DNA from: Paraburkholderia aspalathi
GTDB taxonomy: Bacteria > Pseudomonadota > Gammaproteobacteria > Burkholderiales > Burkholderiaceae
Direction: 5' to 3'
Length of the DNA: 64,000 nucleotides
NCBI RefSeq assembly: GCF_900116445.1
Contig: NZ_FPBH01000008.1
Coordinates: 124,001-188,000, forward strand
The notes below the pieces were generated by a model. It did not search any database. It saw only the letters and a list, made by a program, of their open reading frames with translations, and had not been told where the DNA came from. Positions 1 to 9,414 of the stretch are shown here, one piece after another (the first letter of the stretch is position 1; each line of letters starts with the position of its first letter). Both the position numbers and the translations under genes were made by a program.

Positions 1-2
1 CA

Positions 3-1847
3 GCAGGACCGAACGTGTCGGCGATGCTTGTCGAAGATCGTGCACTTCAGGCCAAGGTGTGGTCGATCCGCGAGACGGGGGCGTCGGCGGTGGCCTTGTC
101 GGTGGATGCGGGCACGCCCGATCCAGTGGTCGGCTGGGAAGATGCGGCAGTCGATCCCATGCGTCTCGGCGATTATCTGCGTGCGTTTCAGGCGCTGGTG
201 GATCGATATGGCTACGAGACGAGCCTATACGGCCATTTCGGCGACGGTTGCGTCCACGCGCGCATTACCTTCGATCTACGCAGCGTGGAAGGTGTCGCGA
301 CGTGGCGTAAGTTTCTACGCGAAGCGGCGGAACTGGTGGTCGAATTCGGCGGCTCGCTCTCGGGCGAACACGGCGACGGTCAGGCCAAGGCCGAGTTCCT
401 GCCGATCATGTACGGCCCCGATCTGATGCAGGCGATGGAGCAGTTCAAGGCGATCTGGGACCCGGCCAATCGATTGAATCCCGGCAAGGTCGTGCATGCG
501 TATCGCGCCGACGAAAACCTGCGTATGGGGCCGGCCTACAAGCCCGTGACACTGCAAACGAAGCTCACCTTCGCGAGTCAGGAAGGTGAGGGTTTTCAGC
601 GTGAGATCGAACGATGCATCGGCATGGGCAAATGCCGCTCGCTCGAAGGCGGCACGATGTGCCCGAGCTTTCGCGCAACACGTGAAGAGAAATACTCGAC
701 ACGTGGCCGCGCGCATCTGTTCTGGGAAATGCTGCAAGGCGACGTGATCGCCGATGGCTGGCAAAGCCGCGAAGTGAAAGATGCACTCGATACGTGCCTC
801 GCGTGCAAGGGCTGCAAATCCGATTGCCCGACGCATACGGATATGGCGTCGTACAAAGCGGAGTTTCTTTCGCATTACTACGAGACGAATCGCAGGCCGC
901 GCCAGGCATTGTTTATGGGGCGGATTGGCGAATGGGCGCCGTGGGCGGCGCGCTTTCCGCGTTTCACGAATTTTATGACGTCGACATCGGGGTTGGCTGC
1001 AGTTGGGAAATGGGTCGCCGGTGTCGCGCAAGCACGTGAGTTGCCGAAGTTTGCTACGCAGACGTACCGGCAGATTGCTCGGCGTTCGCCTCAGACGGAG
1101 CTCGATGCTCGCTCTTCTGGCGACGTGAAGAAAGTCATCCTGTGGGTCGATACGTTCAATGATCACTTCACGCCCGAGATCGCGCAGGCCGCGGCCGATG
1201 TGCTGACGCAAATGGGGTGGCACGTCGTGCTGCCGAAGAACCGTTTGTGCTGCGGGCGTCCGCTGTATGACTTTGGCTTACTCGACCGTGCGCGCGAGTT
1301 GCTGACCACCATTCTCAATGACCTCGGAGAGGACATCGCCGCCGGCGTGCCGTTGGTCGGTCTTGAACCCGGCTGCTTATCGGTGTTCAAGGACGAACTG
1401 CTGAAGCAATTCCCCGATCACGCTTTAGCGACGCAACTGTCTGCGCAGACGTTTCTATTTTCCGATTTCGTCGCGCGTCAGCCGTTCGATTGGCCGACGC
1501 TTCCCGCGGACGTGATCGTGCACGGCCATTGTCATCAGAAGGCGCTATTCGGTATGCAAGGCGATACCGCGCTGCTGAACAAGCTTGGCGTGAAGTGGAA
1601 ATTGCTCGATACGGGATGCTGCGGCATGGCGGGATCGTTCGGCTTCAACGACGAGCATCACGCGCTGTCTGAGAAGATCGGCGAAGACACGCTGTTTCCA
1701 GCGGTGCGTGCTGCGGCGGCGGCAAACGCGGAAACGATCGTACTGACCAACGGCTTCAGTTGCCGGGAGCAGATCGAACAGGGGACCGGGCAACACGCGA
1801 TGCATATCGCGCAACTAGCGCAGCGGGCGTTGGCGGCGCGCCGTTAA
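3..1847 (+). CDS. FAD-linked oxidase / Fe-S oxidoreductase (YdiJ-like), 5' truncated
   Basis: The reading frame is already open at the left edge, so only the C-terminal part (about 614 codons) is present; the family is usually near 1000 residues. First comes the C-terminal part of an FAD-linked oxidase (motifs YGHFGDGCVHARI and GEHGDGQAKAEF). Next is a 4Fe-4S segment (CIGMGKC, then CLACKGCKSDCP). Last are two CCG-type cysteine regions (LCCGRP and DTGCCGMAGSFG, with HCHQKALFG between). This order is that of D-2-hydroxyacid dehydrogenases of the YdiJ/GlcD-GlpC fusion type, which pass electrons from a 2-hydroxyacid through flavin and clusters. The exact substrate cannot be read. It is convergent with the next gene, with a terminator between them. 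Confidence 0.88.
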   Translation, partial: AGPNVSAMLVEDRALQAKVWSIRETGASAVALSVDAGTPDPVVGWEDAAVDPMRLGDYLRAFQALVDRYGYETSLYGHFGDGCVHARITFDLRSVEGVATWRKFLREAAELVVEFGGSLSGEHGDGQAKAEFLPIMYGPDLMQAMEQFKAIWDPANRLNPGKVVHAYRADENLRMGPAYKPVTLQTKLTFASQEGEGFQREIERCIGMGKCRSLEGGTMCPSFRATREEKYSTRGRAHLFWEMLQGDVIADGWQSREVKDALDTCLACKGCKSDCPTHTDMASYKAEFLSHYYETNRRPRQALFMGRIGEWAPWAARFPRFTNFMTSTSGLAAVGKWVAGVAQARELPKFATQTYRQIARRSPQTELDARSSGDVKKVILWVDTFNDHFTPEIAQAAADVLTQMGWHVVLPKNRLCCGRPLYDFGLLDRARELLTTILNDLGEDIAAGVPLVGLEPGCLSVFKDELLKQFPDHALATQLSAQTFLFSDFVARQPFDWPTLPADVIVHGHCHQKALFGMQGDTALLNKLGVKWKLLDTGCCGMAGSFGFNDEHHALSEKIGEDTLFPAVRAAAAANAETIVLTNGFSCREQIEQGTGQHAMHIAQLAQRALAARR

Positions 1848-1854
1848 GGGGCCG

Positions 1855-1874
1855 TAGCGCCGTCGCTATTTTTT
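1855..1874 (+). terminator. intrinsic terminator after the Fe-S oxidoreductase
   Basis: TAGCG and CGCTA pair around a CCGT loop, followed directly by six T. The short stem with a T tract lies 8 bases past the stop codon and overlaps the 3' end of the convergent regulator gene. Confidence 0.6.
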
Positions 1875-2498
1875 CGCCGGCTCTGAGGTAGCCGACGTCT
1901 GCGGAATGTCGGCGCTGGTTGCCATCCACAACACCTCGGCGTCTTCGTCGCTGGTGGACACTGCTGCGTGGCCGGTGCGGCTGTCGAAGTAAAGGCTGTC
2001 ACCTGCGTTGAGATGCGTCGGCGCGTACAACTCGGAATAGAGGCACACGCTGCCGCTGATCACGTACAGGAATTCTTCACCCTCGTGACGGCCCCAGTCA
2101 TCGAAGGCATCCAATGTGTGCGCCGAAATGCGGATGCGAAACGGCAACATCGCTTTGTGCGCCAGATCCGTGGCGAGCAACTCCATCTGATAGCCGCGGT
2201 AGGCGTGACGCTGGCCTTCGTTTTTGCGGGTCAACGCGCGGCGGCCGCTCGCGCTGACTTTGGGCGTCGAACCGAACAGCTCACCGATTTCAATCTTCAG
2301 ACCGAGTACGATTTTCTGCAGGACGTCGAACGTCGGGGACATCAGACCGTTTTCGACTTTGGAGAGGGTCGAGCGTGAAACGCCGCAGAGGCGGCTCGCG
2401 GTTTCGAGCGTCAAATCCTGCGCCTGGCGGGCCGCACGGACGCGGCGGCCGAGGTCGGTTGTCGATGGATCGGCGGGTTTGGTGAGGTGGGTGTCCAT
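1866..2498 (-). CDS. XRE-family regulator with C-terminal cupin domain
   Basis: 210 residues. An N-terminal helix-turn-helix (about residues 17-75; LETASRLCGVSRSTLSKVENG) is followed by a small-barrel cupin (about 125-195; DWGRHEGEEFLYVISGSVCLYSE). This is the HTH_3 plus cupin_2 layout of PuuR/HipB-like regulators that sense a small metabolite or amino acid. The ATG at 2498 fits the usual N-terminus. It is divergent from the GYD-domain gene and convergent with the oxidoreductase. The ligand is not predictable. Confidence 0.88.
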   Translation of the reverse strand: MDTHLTKPADPSTTDLGRRVRAARQAQDLTLETASRLCGVSRSTLSKVENGLMSPTFDVLQKIVLGLKIEIGELFGSTPKVSASGRRALTRKNEGQRHAYRGYQMELLATDLAHKAMLPFRIRISAHTLDAFDDWGRHEGEEFLYVISGSVCLYSELYAPTHLNAGDSLYFDSRTGHAAVSTSDEDAEVLWMATSADIPQTSATSEPAKK

Positions 2499-2814
2499 GG
2501 GGCTGGCTTAAATGCTCGCCTTGCGCGGCGTTCGATGTTTCCGATAATAACATTTGGGAGGGGCGGGGCTCGGTAGTGTCCGGCTCATGCGACCACCTAG
2601 CAACTTTTCCCATCGGAAACGCTGCGACGTCGGAATTCACTAGACCCTCACGCCTCCTTACCTGCCCAGACCGCCAAACAGCCGGCGACGGCGATTCCAT
2701 TGCCTACAATCAGGTTACGTGCAGGACGCTTTCGAGCAACTCGATTGCAGTAGCGTTCGCAGTCGAGCCTGTGCGCCCGAATCCCGACTTGTAGTAATCG
2801 TAAGGGGAATCGTC
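2499..2814. other. divergent intergenic region, XRE-cupin / GYD gene
   Basis: About 316 bases between two divergent starts. It must hold both promoters. I see no strong palindrome and no convincing short gene; open frames here have atypical codon use and no ribosome binding sites. Confidence 0.4.
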
Positions 2815-3108
2815 ATGGCAACTTATGTGGTTCTTGCGCAATTTACTGATCAAGGTATCCGCAACGTCAAAAACAGCGCACAACGGGCTGGTCAAGCGGC
2901 AGAGATGGGCAGGAGTTTTGGCTGTGAAATGAAAGAGATCTACTGGACGATGGGCCAATACGACATTGTCACGATCGTGGAAGCGCCGGATGAACAAAGC
3001 TTCATGTCGTTCGGCCTGGCGCTCGGCTCCGCAGGCAATGTCCGCACGCAAACGCTCCGTGCATTGAAGAAAGACGAATTCAGCGCTCTTCTCGGCAAAC
3101 TCCCATAA
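2815..3108 (+). CDS. GYD-domain protein
   Basis: 97 residues, starting at the ATG preceded by AAGGGG; the frame is open further upstream, but the family begins MATYVVLAQFTDQG. The sequence (IYWTMGQYDIVTIVEAPDE, then LALGSAGNVRTQTLRA) is a single GYD domain. This is a small ferredoxin-like dimeric alpha-beta barrel found in many proteobacteria without a proven biochemical role. It stands alone and is convergent with the transporter gene downstream. Confidence 0.82.
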   Translation: MATYVVLAQFTDQGIRNVKNSAQRAGQAAEMGRSFGCEMKEIYWTMGQYDIVTIVEAPDEQSFMSFGLALGSAGNVRTQTLRALKKDEFSALLGKLP

Positions 3109-3215
3109 AACAGCCCGACACCAGGCTCTCCAACCGCCTCTCTCCGCGATTCTTTTTCTACGCCGGCAAGCGTCACGATGCGCTGCGGCGAGGCGCGCGC
3201 ATCGCAACGAATCGA

Positions 3216-4526
3216 TCAGCGGTTCACGAGCTTGGCGGAATACGTCAACGCAAGCGCGCAGCCGACGATCATGCATGCGGCGAAGCCGAACAGACCTGCG
3301 CTTTGCGAATGGAACGTATCGCGCAACCAGCCGATGAAATACGTGCTGCCGAAACCGCCGAGGTTCGCGATCGAACAGGCGAAGGCGATGCCTGCCGCCG
3401 CCGCGGGCCCCTTAAGGAAGGTCGAAGGCAGCGACCACACCACAGGCATCGCAGCGGCCGCGCCCGCGTTGATCAGCGAGAACAGAATGACCGTTGCGAC
3501 TGTGCCGTGGTGGCCCGCACCGGCGATAACTAGCGCAACTGCCGCGACGAGGAACGGGACCACGATATGCCAGCGACGTTCGCGCATCCTGTCGGAACTG
3601 GCGCCGCAGTAAAGCGTGCTCAGCACGGCTAACGCGTTCGGAATCGCCATCAGCCACCCGATGTGATACGGATCAGCTACACCGGTATCGCGCAAGATCG
3701 ACGGCAGCCAGAAGCTCGTTGCGTACAGCCCGAGCAGCACGCACAGATCGATGAGACCGAGCGCCCACACCTTGAAATCGACGAAGGCGCCGCTCAGCGA
3801 ATGACTCTTGTTGCCGGACGGCTCCGCGTCGAGATTCGCGCGCAGCGTTTTCTTCTCCGCGGCGCTGAGCCAGCGGGCGGATTCGATGTTATTCGGCAGC
3901 CACGCGAGGATCGCAATGCCGAGCGCGATCGACGGCAGCGCTTCGAGCAGGAACAGCCATTGCCAGCCGCCCAGGCCGTGCGCCCCATTGAAGAACGCCA
4001 TGATCCAGCCGGAAATCGGGCTGCCGATCATGCTCGACAGCGGCAAGCCGACCATGAACAACGCCACGATGCGAGCACGGCGCGCATCGGGATACCACTG
4101 CGTCAGATAGAGCAGCACGCCCGGCAGAAATCCGGCTTCGGCGACGCCGAGCAGGAAGCGCACGGTATAGAACTGCATCGGTGTGGTGACGAACAGCGTC
4201 GCGCCCGACAGCAGACCCCAGGTAATCATGATGCGGGCGATCCACAAGCGCGCACCGACCCGCTGCAGAATCAGATTGCTCGGTACTTCGAAGAGGATAT
4301 AGCCGGCGAAGAACAGACCCGCGCCGAGACCGTAGACGGTATCGCTGAACTTGAGCGCGTCGAGCATCTGCAGCTTCGCGAGACCGATGTTGATCCGGTC
4401 GAGATACGCCGCGAAATAACACAGGCAGAAGAACGTGATGAGACGGATCGTAACCTTGCGATAGAGATCGCTGTTGTCGGTGCTGCTCGTGTCGAGCACG
4501 GCACTGCCCTGATAAACATTCGCCAT
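3216..4526 (-). CDS. nicT: MFS transporter, anion:cation symporter type; probable nicotinate permease NicT
   Basis: 436 residues from the ATG at 4526, which has GGGAG 8 bases upstream; a GTG three codons further out is also possible. Twelve hydrophobic segments are visible, with the ACS-family signature after TM1 (FAAYLDRINIGLAK) and the loop motif VGARLWIARIMITWGL. ACS members take up organic acids across the inner membrane. Its place at the edge of the nic locus, divergent from the MarR gene and with GTGTA-type motifs in its promoter region, supports a role as the nicotinate or 6-hydroxynicotinate importer. Substrate is inferred from context. Confidence 0.8.
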   Translation of the reverse strand: MANVYQGSAVLDTSSTDNSDLYRKVTIRLITFFCLCYFAAYLDRINIGLAKLQMLDALKFSDTVYGLGAGLFFAGYILFEVPSNLILQRVGARLWIARIMITWGLLSGATLFVTTPMQFYTVRFLLGVAEAGFLPGVLLYLTQWYPDARRARIVALFMVGLPLSSMIGSPISGWIMAFFNGAHGLGGWQWLFLLEALPSIALGIAILAWLPNNIESARWLSAAEKKTLRANLDAEPSGNKSHSLSGAFVDFKVWALGLIDLCVLLGLYATSFWLPSILRDTGVADPYHIGWLMAIPNALAVLSTLYCGASSDRMRERRWHIVVPFLVAAVALVIAGAGHHGTVATVILFSLINAGAAAAMPVVWSLPSTFLKGPAAAAGIAFACSIANLGGFGSTYFIGWLRDTFHSQSAGLFGFAACMIVGCALALTYSAKLVNR

Positions 4527-4607
4527 GACTGCCACTCCCGGAAGGTGGTGCGAAAAAAGGTGGATGTCGTGCGACAGAGATCACTCGCACTTCGCTTGCA
4601 GATGTCT

Positions 4608-4638
4608 GTGTATCACGCTAAAAACGTAGCGTATACAC
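4608..4638. promoter_or_regulatory. inverted GTGTAT-CGCTA motifs upstream of nicT (candidate NicR operator)
   Basis: GTGTATCACGCTA (4608-4620) faces TAGCGTATACAC (4627-4638), whose complement reads GTGTATACGCTA. The arms are nearly identical apart from one extra C. They lie about 80-110 bases before the nicT start in an AT-rich stretch. Related GTGTACGCTA and GTGTACGTTA copies occur between nicE and nicC. NicR binding is inferred from this sharing. Confidence 0.5.
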
Positions 4639-4855
4639 TCCAAAATACGGTGTGTAAAAATACCGGTTGAAGCGCGTAAAATTTCCTCGTTGATTCGCTC
4701 AATTCCTCGTGGAATTGCCTGCAATTCGTGCTTTTCTACGAGCATGTGCGTGCCTGTTGCACAACGGAAGTGCATGAAAAATGTAAAGCGTGTTAGCTAC
4801 AAATAAGCTGCACGACGCGACAGCTTGATCAAGGTCGTATTGAGGGCCTGGTTAG

Positions 4856-4869
4856 AGGGTGTACACTCT
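4856..4869. promoter_or_regulatory. GTGTACAC palindrome just upstream of nicR
   Basis: AGGGTGTACACTCT, with a perfect GTGTACAC core at 4859-4866, lies about 40 bases before the nicR start. The position and symmetry suit an autoregulatory MarR-family operator. It resembles, but is not identical to, the GTGTA motifs near nicT and nicC. Confidence 0.5.
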
Positions 4870-4907
4870 TTCTCTTTCGTCTTCAGGCCGCCCGGCCTTG
4901 TACCCCT

Positions 4908-5357
4908 ATGGCGCCGCGCAAGGATTCCTACGACTTTCACGATCAGATCGGCCACTTGTTGCGTCGTGCGTATCAACGGCACGTCGCGATTTTTCAGGAA
5001 GCGATTCCCGATTCCGATCTGACCGCCGCGCAGTTCGTCGCATTGTGTGCGGTCAAAGAGCAGCAACCGTGCTCGCTAAACGACATCGTCAAAGCAACTG
5101 CAATCGATCAGGCGACGATCCGCGGCGTCGTCGAGCGTCTGAAGGCGCGCGCGCTGATCGAGGTGGGCGCCGACCCGAACGACGGACGCAAGCTCGTCGT
5201 GCGTCCCACCGCGGCCGGCCTCGCATTGATCGAGCGCACCGTGCCGTTCGCCCAGGAGGTCACGGAGCGCACCTACGGCGCGCTGAATGCGGGCGAGCGC
5301 GTCGCCATGCTGTTTCTGCTGCGCAAAATGATGGAGTCGGACGCGGACGGCGAGTAG
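4908..5357 (+). CDS. nicR: MarR-family regulator, probable NicR (BpsR-like)
   Basis: 149 residues. A typical MarR winged helix-turn-helix fills the middle (about 40-110; LNDIVKATAIDQATIRGVVERLKARALIEV, then the wing ADPNDGRKLVV). Helices for dimerisation lie at both ends. NicR of Pseudomonas putida and BpsR of Bordetella are MarR-type repressors of nic genes relieved by pathway intermediates. The gene sits inside the nic locus, divergent from nicT and convergent with nicB. Assignment rests on family plus context. Confidence 0.8.
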   Translation: MAPRKDSYDFHDQIGHLLRRAYQRHVAIFQEAIPDSDLTAAQFVALCAVKEQQPCSLNDIVKATAIDQATIRGVVERLKARALIEVGADPNDGRKLVVRPTAAGLALIERTVPFAQEVTERTYGALNAGERVAMLFLLRKMMESDADGE

Positions 5358-5389
5358 GCGAGTCACGCCGCGATCGTCTTGCCTGGCTC

Positions 5390-7669
5390 CTAAGTATTCG
5401 CCGCCTGCGCCGGTTCAGCCGCCAGCAGCTTACCGGCGGCGCGCAAACCTTCGCGCACTGTCTCTTGCGTGAACGGCGGCGCGAGCAGGCGCACGCCAGT
5501 CGCGTCGTAGATCGCATTCGCGAGCGCGGCGGGTCCAGGCACGGAAGCCGATTCGCCGGCGCCCAGCGGCGGTTCGCCTTGACGCGGCATCAGCACGATA
5601 TCGACGGCCGGCAATTCCGGAAAAGTCAGGATCGGATAACTGCCCCATTCTCGGCTCGCCACCTTGCCGTCGACGAATCGCACGCGCTCCTTCAGCGAGC
5701 GGCTCAGTACCTGGATCACGTTGCCGTGAATCTGATGACGTACGCCGTCGGGGTTGATCATCGTGCCGGTGTCCTGGCCGACCGTGATGCGCTCGACCCG
5801 CACCTGCCCGGTCACACGATCCACCACGAGTTCCACTGCCCACGCCGACCATGCAGCGCCAAAACCCGGAAAGCGGCTGTGCACATAGCGTGCGTAAGCG
5901 ATGCCATGTCCGCGCGCATAGCGCTCGTCAGGCGCTTCGCTGCTGCGCTTGCGATGCTTCCATCCGGCGCGCGCGGCAACCGCTTCAAGCAGTTCGGCAG
6001 CGCGTGTGTCGTTCAGATGGCGCAACCGAAATTCCAGCGGGTCGCAGCCGGTTAGGGCGGCCATTTCATCGGCGAACGAATCGTGCGCGAACGAGTTGGG
6101 CAGCGCCGATACGCCACGAAACCATGACGAACGCACGAGCGGGGCGAGATCGTCGCATACGAAACGGCGGTGCGGGCTTTCGTACGGCGAGACAGCGGTG
6201 CGGTCACCCATTTCGAAGACGCGCGCTTGTGGAGCGACGGCGCCTGTCAGCAGCGAGGCGAGCAGCGGTGCATCGTTCGACGGATAGCGCGTCACGAAGT
6301 CGTAGCCGAGCAGACGGCCGTCGTCGCTGACCGTGCCGGTGACGTCCACCACCTGGCCACAGCCTTTCGGCTCCCAAGTGTGTTCGTCGGCACGCGAGAG
6401 CTGCACGCGCACCGGCGCACCGACCGCGCGCGAGAGCAGCAGCGCATCGCCGCAGACGTCGTCCGCACAATTGCGTCCGTAGCAGCCCGCCGCTTCCATG
6501 CGGACGACGTCGATGTCGGCTTCGTCGCGTTGCAGGAGGGTCGCGAGATCGCAGCGTAGCGAGACCGGATTCTGCGTGCCCGACCAGACGGTGATGCGTC
6601 CCTTGCCGGGCTCCCGGTAGTCGGCCACCGAACACGATGGACCGATCGAGCCATGCATCTGATAAGGCCACACGTAGGTGCGCGACAGCGTGGTCGTGCC
6701 CGGCAGGCCACGCACGGATTCGACGTCGCCTTCTTCCAGCAGAGGCCGTCGTTTTGCCGGCGCAGCGGAGATCGCAGCGCCTGGATCGTCCAGAGATTCG
6801 AGCGGCGGCAGCGGCTTCCATTTCACGCGCAACTCGCGTGCGGCACGAATCGCCTGTTCTTCGCGCTCGGCCACGACGCCCACGAAATCGCCGATCACCA
6901 CCACGTCTCGCACACCGGCAATATGGGCGACGGATTCGCGTTCAACCCGCTCGAAAGATGTGCCGACGAAAGCGCCGCTATCGATGCCGCTATAAGGCGG
7001 ACGTACCACCCGCCCATGCAGCATGCCGGGCACGCGCATGTCATGAACAAAGGTCAACGCGCCGGTTGCCTTTGCCGGCAGATCGACGCGCGGCGATGAA
7101 CGCCCGACGAGCCGGTACGTCGATGGATCCTTGACGGGCGTGCCGGTGTCGAGTTCAAGCGTCATGCTGCGGCCAGCGAGCAGTTCGGCAAACGTCACGC
7201 GTGCGCCATGCGGGTTGGCCGCGCAGAAAATCTGGGAGTCGTCAGTGGCAAGCTGTTCTATAGCGACACCGAGGCGCTGCGCAGCGAGTTCGAAGAGCGC
7301 GCCGCGCGCCTGCGCCGCCGCACAACGCAGCGGCACCGCCGAAATCTGGATCGTCGCACTGGCGATCGTGGGACCCTGATTCGGCGTGGCGGCGGTGTCG
7401 CCGAGCAGCACTGTGACGCGCTTCGCCGGCACGTCGAGTTCTTCCGCGACGATCTGGCCGAGCGATGTGCGTATGCCCGTGCCGAGATCGACGTGACCGT
7501 TGAACGCGAGGATCCGTCCGTCATCGAGTATCGCGACGAAGACTTCGGGTACGTCCGGCACGTAGGTCGAGAGGCTGCCTGGCTGTCCGGCGGCGGGCGT
7601 GACGGGCGCAGCCGGCCGCCGGATTACGGCAAGACGGCCGATGCGTGCCAGAAGTTCGGAGCGATTCAC
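5390..7669 (-). CDS. nicB: nicotinate dehydrogenase molybdopterin-binding subunit (NicB catalytic part)
   Basis: 759 residues from a GTG at 7669 preceded by AGGGA; a TTG at 7708 overlapping the nicF stop is the alternative start (772 residues). It is a complete xanthine-oxidase-family molybdenum subunit. Visible parts are the N-terminal domain (GHVDLGTGIRTSLGQIVAEE), the hammerhead region (VDLPAKATGALTFVHDM), cofactor loops, and the GAGESA motif near the C-terminus with the expected active-site glutamate. No cytochrome domain is attached, unlike P. putida NicB, where Mo and haem domains are fused. With NicA and the cytochrome at 13083-15554 it should hydroxylate nicotinate at C6. Last gene of the nicE-D-X-F-B operon. 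Confidence 0.82.
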   Translation of the reverse strand: MNRSELLARIGRLAVIRRPAAPVTPAAGQPGSLSTYVPDVPEVFVAILDDGRILAFNGHVDLGTGIRTSLGQIVAEELDVPAKRVTVLLGDTAATPNQGPTIASATIQISAVPLRCAAAQARGALFELAAQRLGVAIEQLATDDSQIFCAANPHGARVTFAELLAGRSMTLELDTGTPVKDPSTYRLVGRSSPRVDLPAKATGALTFVHDMRVPGMLHGRVVRPPYSGIDSGAFVGTSFERVERESVAHIAGVRDVVVIGDFVGVVAEREEQAIRAARELRVKWKPLPPLESLDDPGAAISAAPAKRRPLLEEGDVESVRGLPGTTTLSRTYVWPYQMHGSIGPSCSVADYREPGKGRITVWSGTQNPVSLRCDLATLLQRDEADIDVVRMEAAGCYGRNCADDVCGDALLLSRAVGAPVRVQLSRADEHTWEPKGCGQVVDVTGTVSDDGRLLGYDFVTRYPSNDAPLLASLLTGAVAPQARVFEMGDRTAVSPYESPHRRFVCDDLAPLVRSSWFRGVSALPNSFAHDSFADEMAALTGCDPLEFRLRHLNDTRAAELLEAVAARAGWKHRKRSSEAPDERYARGHGIAYARYVHSRFPGFGAAWSAWAVELVVDRVTGQVRVERITVGQDTGTMINPDGVRHQIHGNVIQVLSRSLKERVRFVDGKVASREWGSYPILTFPELPAVDIVLMPRQGEPPLGAGESASVPGPAALANAIYDATGVRLLAPPFTQETVREGLRAAGKLLAAEPAQAANT

Positions 7670-7704
7670 GGGCGGAGTCCCTGGATGTGCGCCACGCTCA
7701 TGCG

Positions 7705-8349
7705 TCAACGCACGCGCTGCTCGATCGCGACCAGCGCGTCCGCGAGCGGCATCACCGCCGCGTACTTCTGCTGCATGTCAAACAGGTTCGCGTCGTGCGG
7801 GCCGATTGCGCGATCGCCGACGCAGTCGGACAACACCAGCGGCCGAAACCCATACGACATCGCATCGACAACACTGGCGCGCACACAACCACTCGTCACC
7901 GCCCCGGCCACGAGCAGCGTTTGCACGGCGCGCTGCGTAAGCCACGGCGCGAGTTGCGTGCCGAAGAACGCGGACGGCACGGTCTTGCGCACCACCAGTT
8001 CGCCTTTCGCGGGTGTCAGTTGCGGCACGATCGCGCTATTGGGATGGTCTTCGGTGAGCGTCGCCATGCCCGGCACTTTCAGTGAGAACACGTTGTCGTC
8101 GCTGCCGTCCTCTGCGTAGACGATGCGGCTGTGCGCGACCGGCCAACCCGCGGCGCGGGCGTGGGCAAGCGCCGTCACGGTACGTGCAATCGCCGGCGCG
8201 ATATTGCCGCCGCCGAATGTAGACGGATCAGCAAAGCCGACCACGAAGTCGACGATCAAGAGGCCAATATTGCCTTGAACGGGCAGTGGTGTGCCGAACC
8301 CTTGCTGCTGATACACATGGGCTTCGGCGTGCGTTTGGGGAGCATTCAT
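7705..8349 (-). CDS. nicF: maleamate amidohydrolase NicF (isochorismatase family)
   Basis: 214 residues with an isochorismatase-like cysteine hydrolase fold. The catalytic triad is visible as Asp34 (LLIVDF), Lys122 (VVRKTVPSAFFGT) and Cys155 (VTSGCVRASV). NicF hydrolyses maleamate to maleate and ammonia. It lies 11 bases after nicX in the same operon, so order and neighbours leave little doubt over other family members such as nicotinamidase. Confidence 0.88.
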   Translation of the reverse strand: MNAPQTHAEAHVYQQQGFGTPLPVQGNIGLLIVDFVVGFADPSTFGGGNIAPAIARTVTALAHARAAGWPVAHSRIVYAEDGSDDNVFSLKVPGMATLTEDHPNSAIVPQLTPAKGELVVRKTVPSAFFGTQLAPWLTQRAVQTLLVAGAVTSGCVRASVVDAMSYGFRPLVLSDCVGDRAIGPHDANLFDMQQKYAAVMPLADALVAIEQRVR

Positions 8350-8360
8350 CGCATCAGGTC

Positions 8361-9401
8361 TCAGAGTGTCGATTCGATTACGCGGCCGTCGCGCACGACG
8401 ACATCGTCGTCGAGCAGCACGGTGCAGTGGCGCAGCGGAATATCGATGTGGCAGGTCGTCGTGCGGCTGCCGCCGCCTTCGTTGTTCGGGCCGAGCGAGA
8501 AGAGGAAATTACCCTCGAACGCGCGCGCATCCATGCCGATGGTCGCTTCACGATCGTAGAGCCCGAGCGTCGACCAGCGCGCACGCGGCTGCAGCCCCCA
8601 GCCGATATGCGAGATCGCATAGCCTTCTGGGTCATTGAAGGTTTCCATGTAGTCGCGCAGCAACGCGGCATCGACACCGCCTTCGATCTTTGTCGCATAG
8701 CCGCCTTCAACAGTCAGCACGATCGGCTCGCTCACATAGCGTTTCTGCGGCAATAGGATGTCGCCGCGATCGATCACGATCGTGCCGTGCGCGGTGCGAT
8801 CGTTCGGATAGGTCAGAGCGAATCCGCTCGGCCAGTGATCCCAGCGGCCGGGTTCGTCGACGAAACCGTATTCGGCGGTGGGGCCGAACTCGCCAAGCGG
8901 GCACACGAGCGACGTGCCAGCCGCGGACGTCACGCGCATTTCGCGCGCGGCGGAGATGCGCTTCGCGGCGCCCAGCACCCGCGTGCGGTCGGCCTGGGTC
9001 GGCACCATGCGCGCGAGCACCTCGGGAGGTTCGACTGCCAGCAGGATTTTCGTGCCGGACTTCAGGATGTCGTGCTGCTCGGGGGAGAACAGCAGGGTCA
9101 TCAGATCGAGCACGAGATCGCTCGCTTTCAGCGCGGCGATCGCGGGGCCGTTGCCGGTGAGCGGCGTGGTGCCCAGATAGGCGAGCGAATCGCGGCTGAA
9201 TGCCTTCTCGCCGTTCACCGGCGGCAGATCGAGCCGATTGACGATCGCGCCCATCGATTGCGTCGCGATGAGTGCGCACGACAAGGTCTGCGGATGCGTG
9301 GCCGGGCTCGTCAGGATCGTGACGCTCTGGCCGGGTTCGAGGCGGGACAGCGTGAGGACTTCCTTCCACGCTTCGATCAATTGGTAGTCGCTGACTGGCA
9401 T
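8361..9401 (-). CDS. nicX: 2,5-dihydroxypyridine 5,6-dioxygenase NicX
   Basis: 346 residues. NicX is an unusual Fe(II) ring-cleaving dioxygenase with an aminopeptidase-like fold. It opens 2,5-dihydroxypyridine to N-formylmaleamate. The residues reported as essential in P. putida NicX (His265, His318, Asp320, from memory) are present here at the same numbers: His265 in ISHIGWG, and His318 and Asp320 in CHIDIPLRH. It sits 13 bases after nicD in the operon. Confidence 0.92.
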   Translation of the reverse strand: MPVSDYQLIEAWKEVLTLSRLEPGQSVTILTSPATHPQTLSCALIATQSMGAIVNRLDLPPVNGEKAFSRDSLAYLGTTPLTGNGPAIAALKASDLVLDLMTLLFSPEQHDILKSGTKILLAVEPPEVLARMVPTQADRTRVLGAAKRISAAREMRVTSAAGTSLVCPLGEFGPTAEYGFVDEPGRWDHWPSGFALTYPNDRTAHGTIVIDRGDILLPQKRYVSEPIVLTVEGGYATKIEGGVDAALLRDYMETFNDPEGYAISHIGWGLQPRARWSTLGLYDREATIGMDARAFEGNFLFSLGPNNEGGGSRTTTCHIDIPLRHCTVLLDDDVVVRDGRVIESTL

Positions 9402-9414
9402 CGACGGTTCCTTT

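Noticed and set aside
4859..6055. A 398-codon plus-strand frame across nicR and the end of nicB
   Set aside because: Arg-rich translation with no family features; it conflicts with nicR in another frame and with nicB on the opposite strand.
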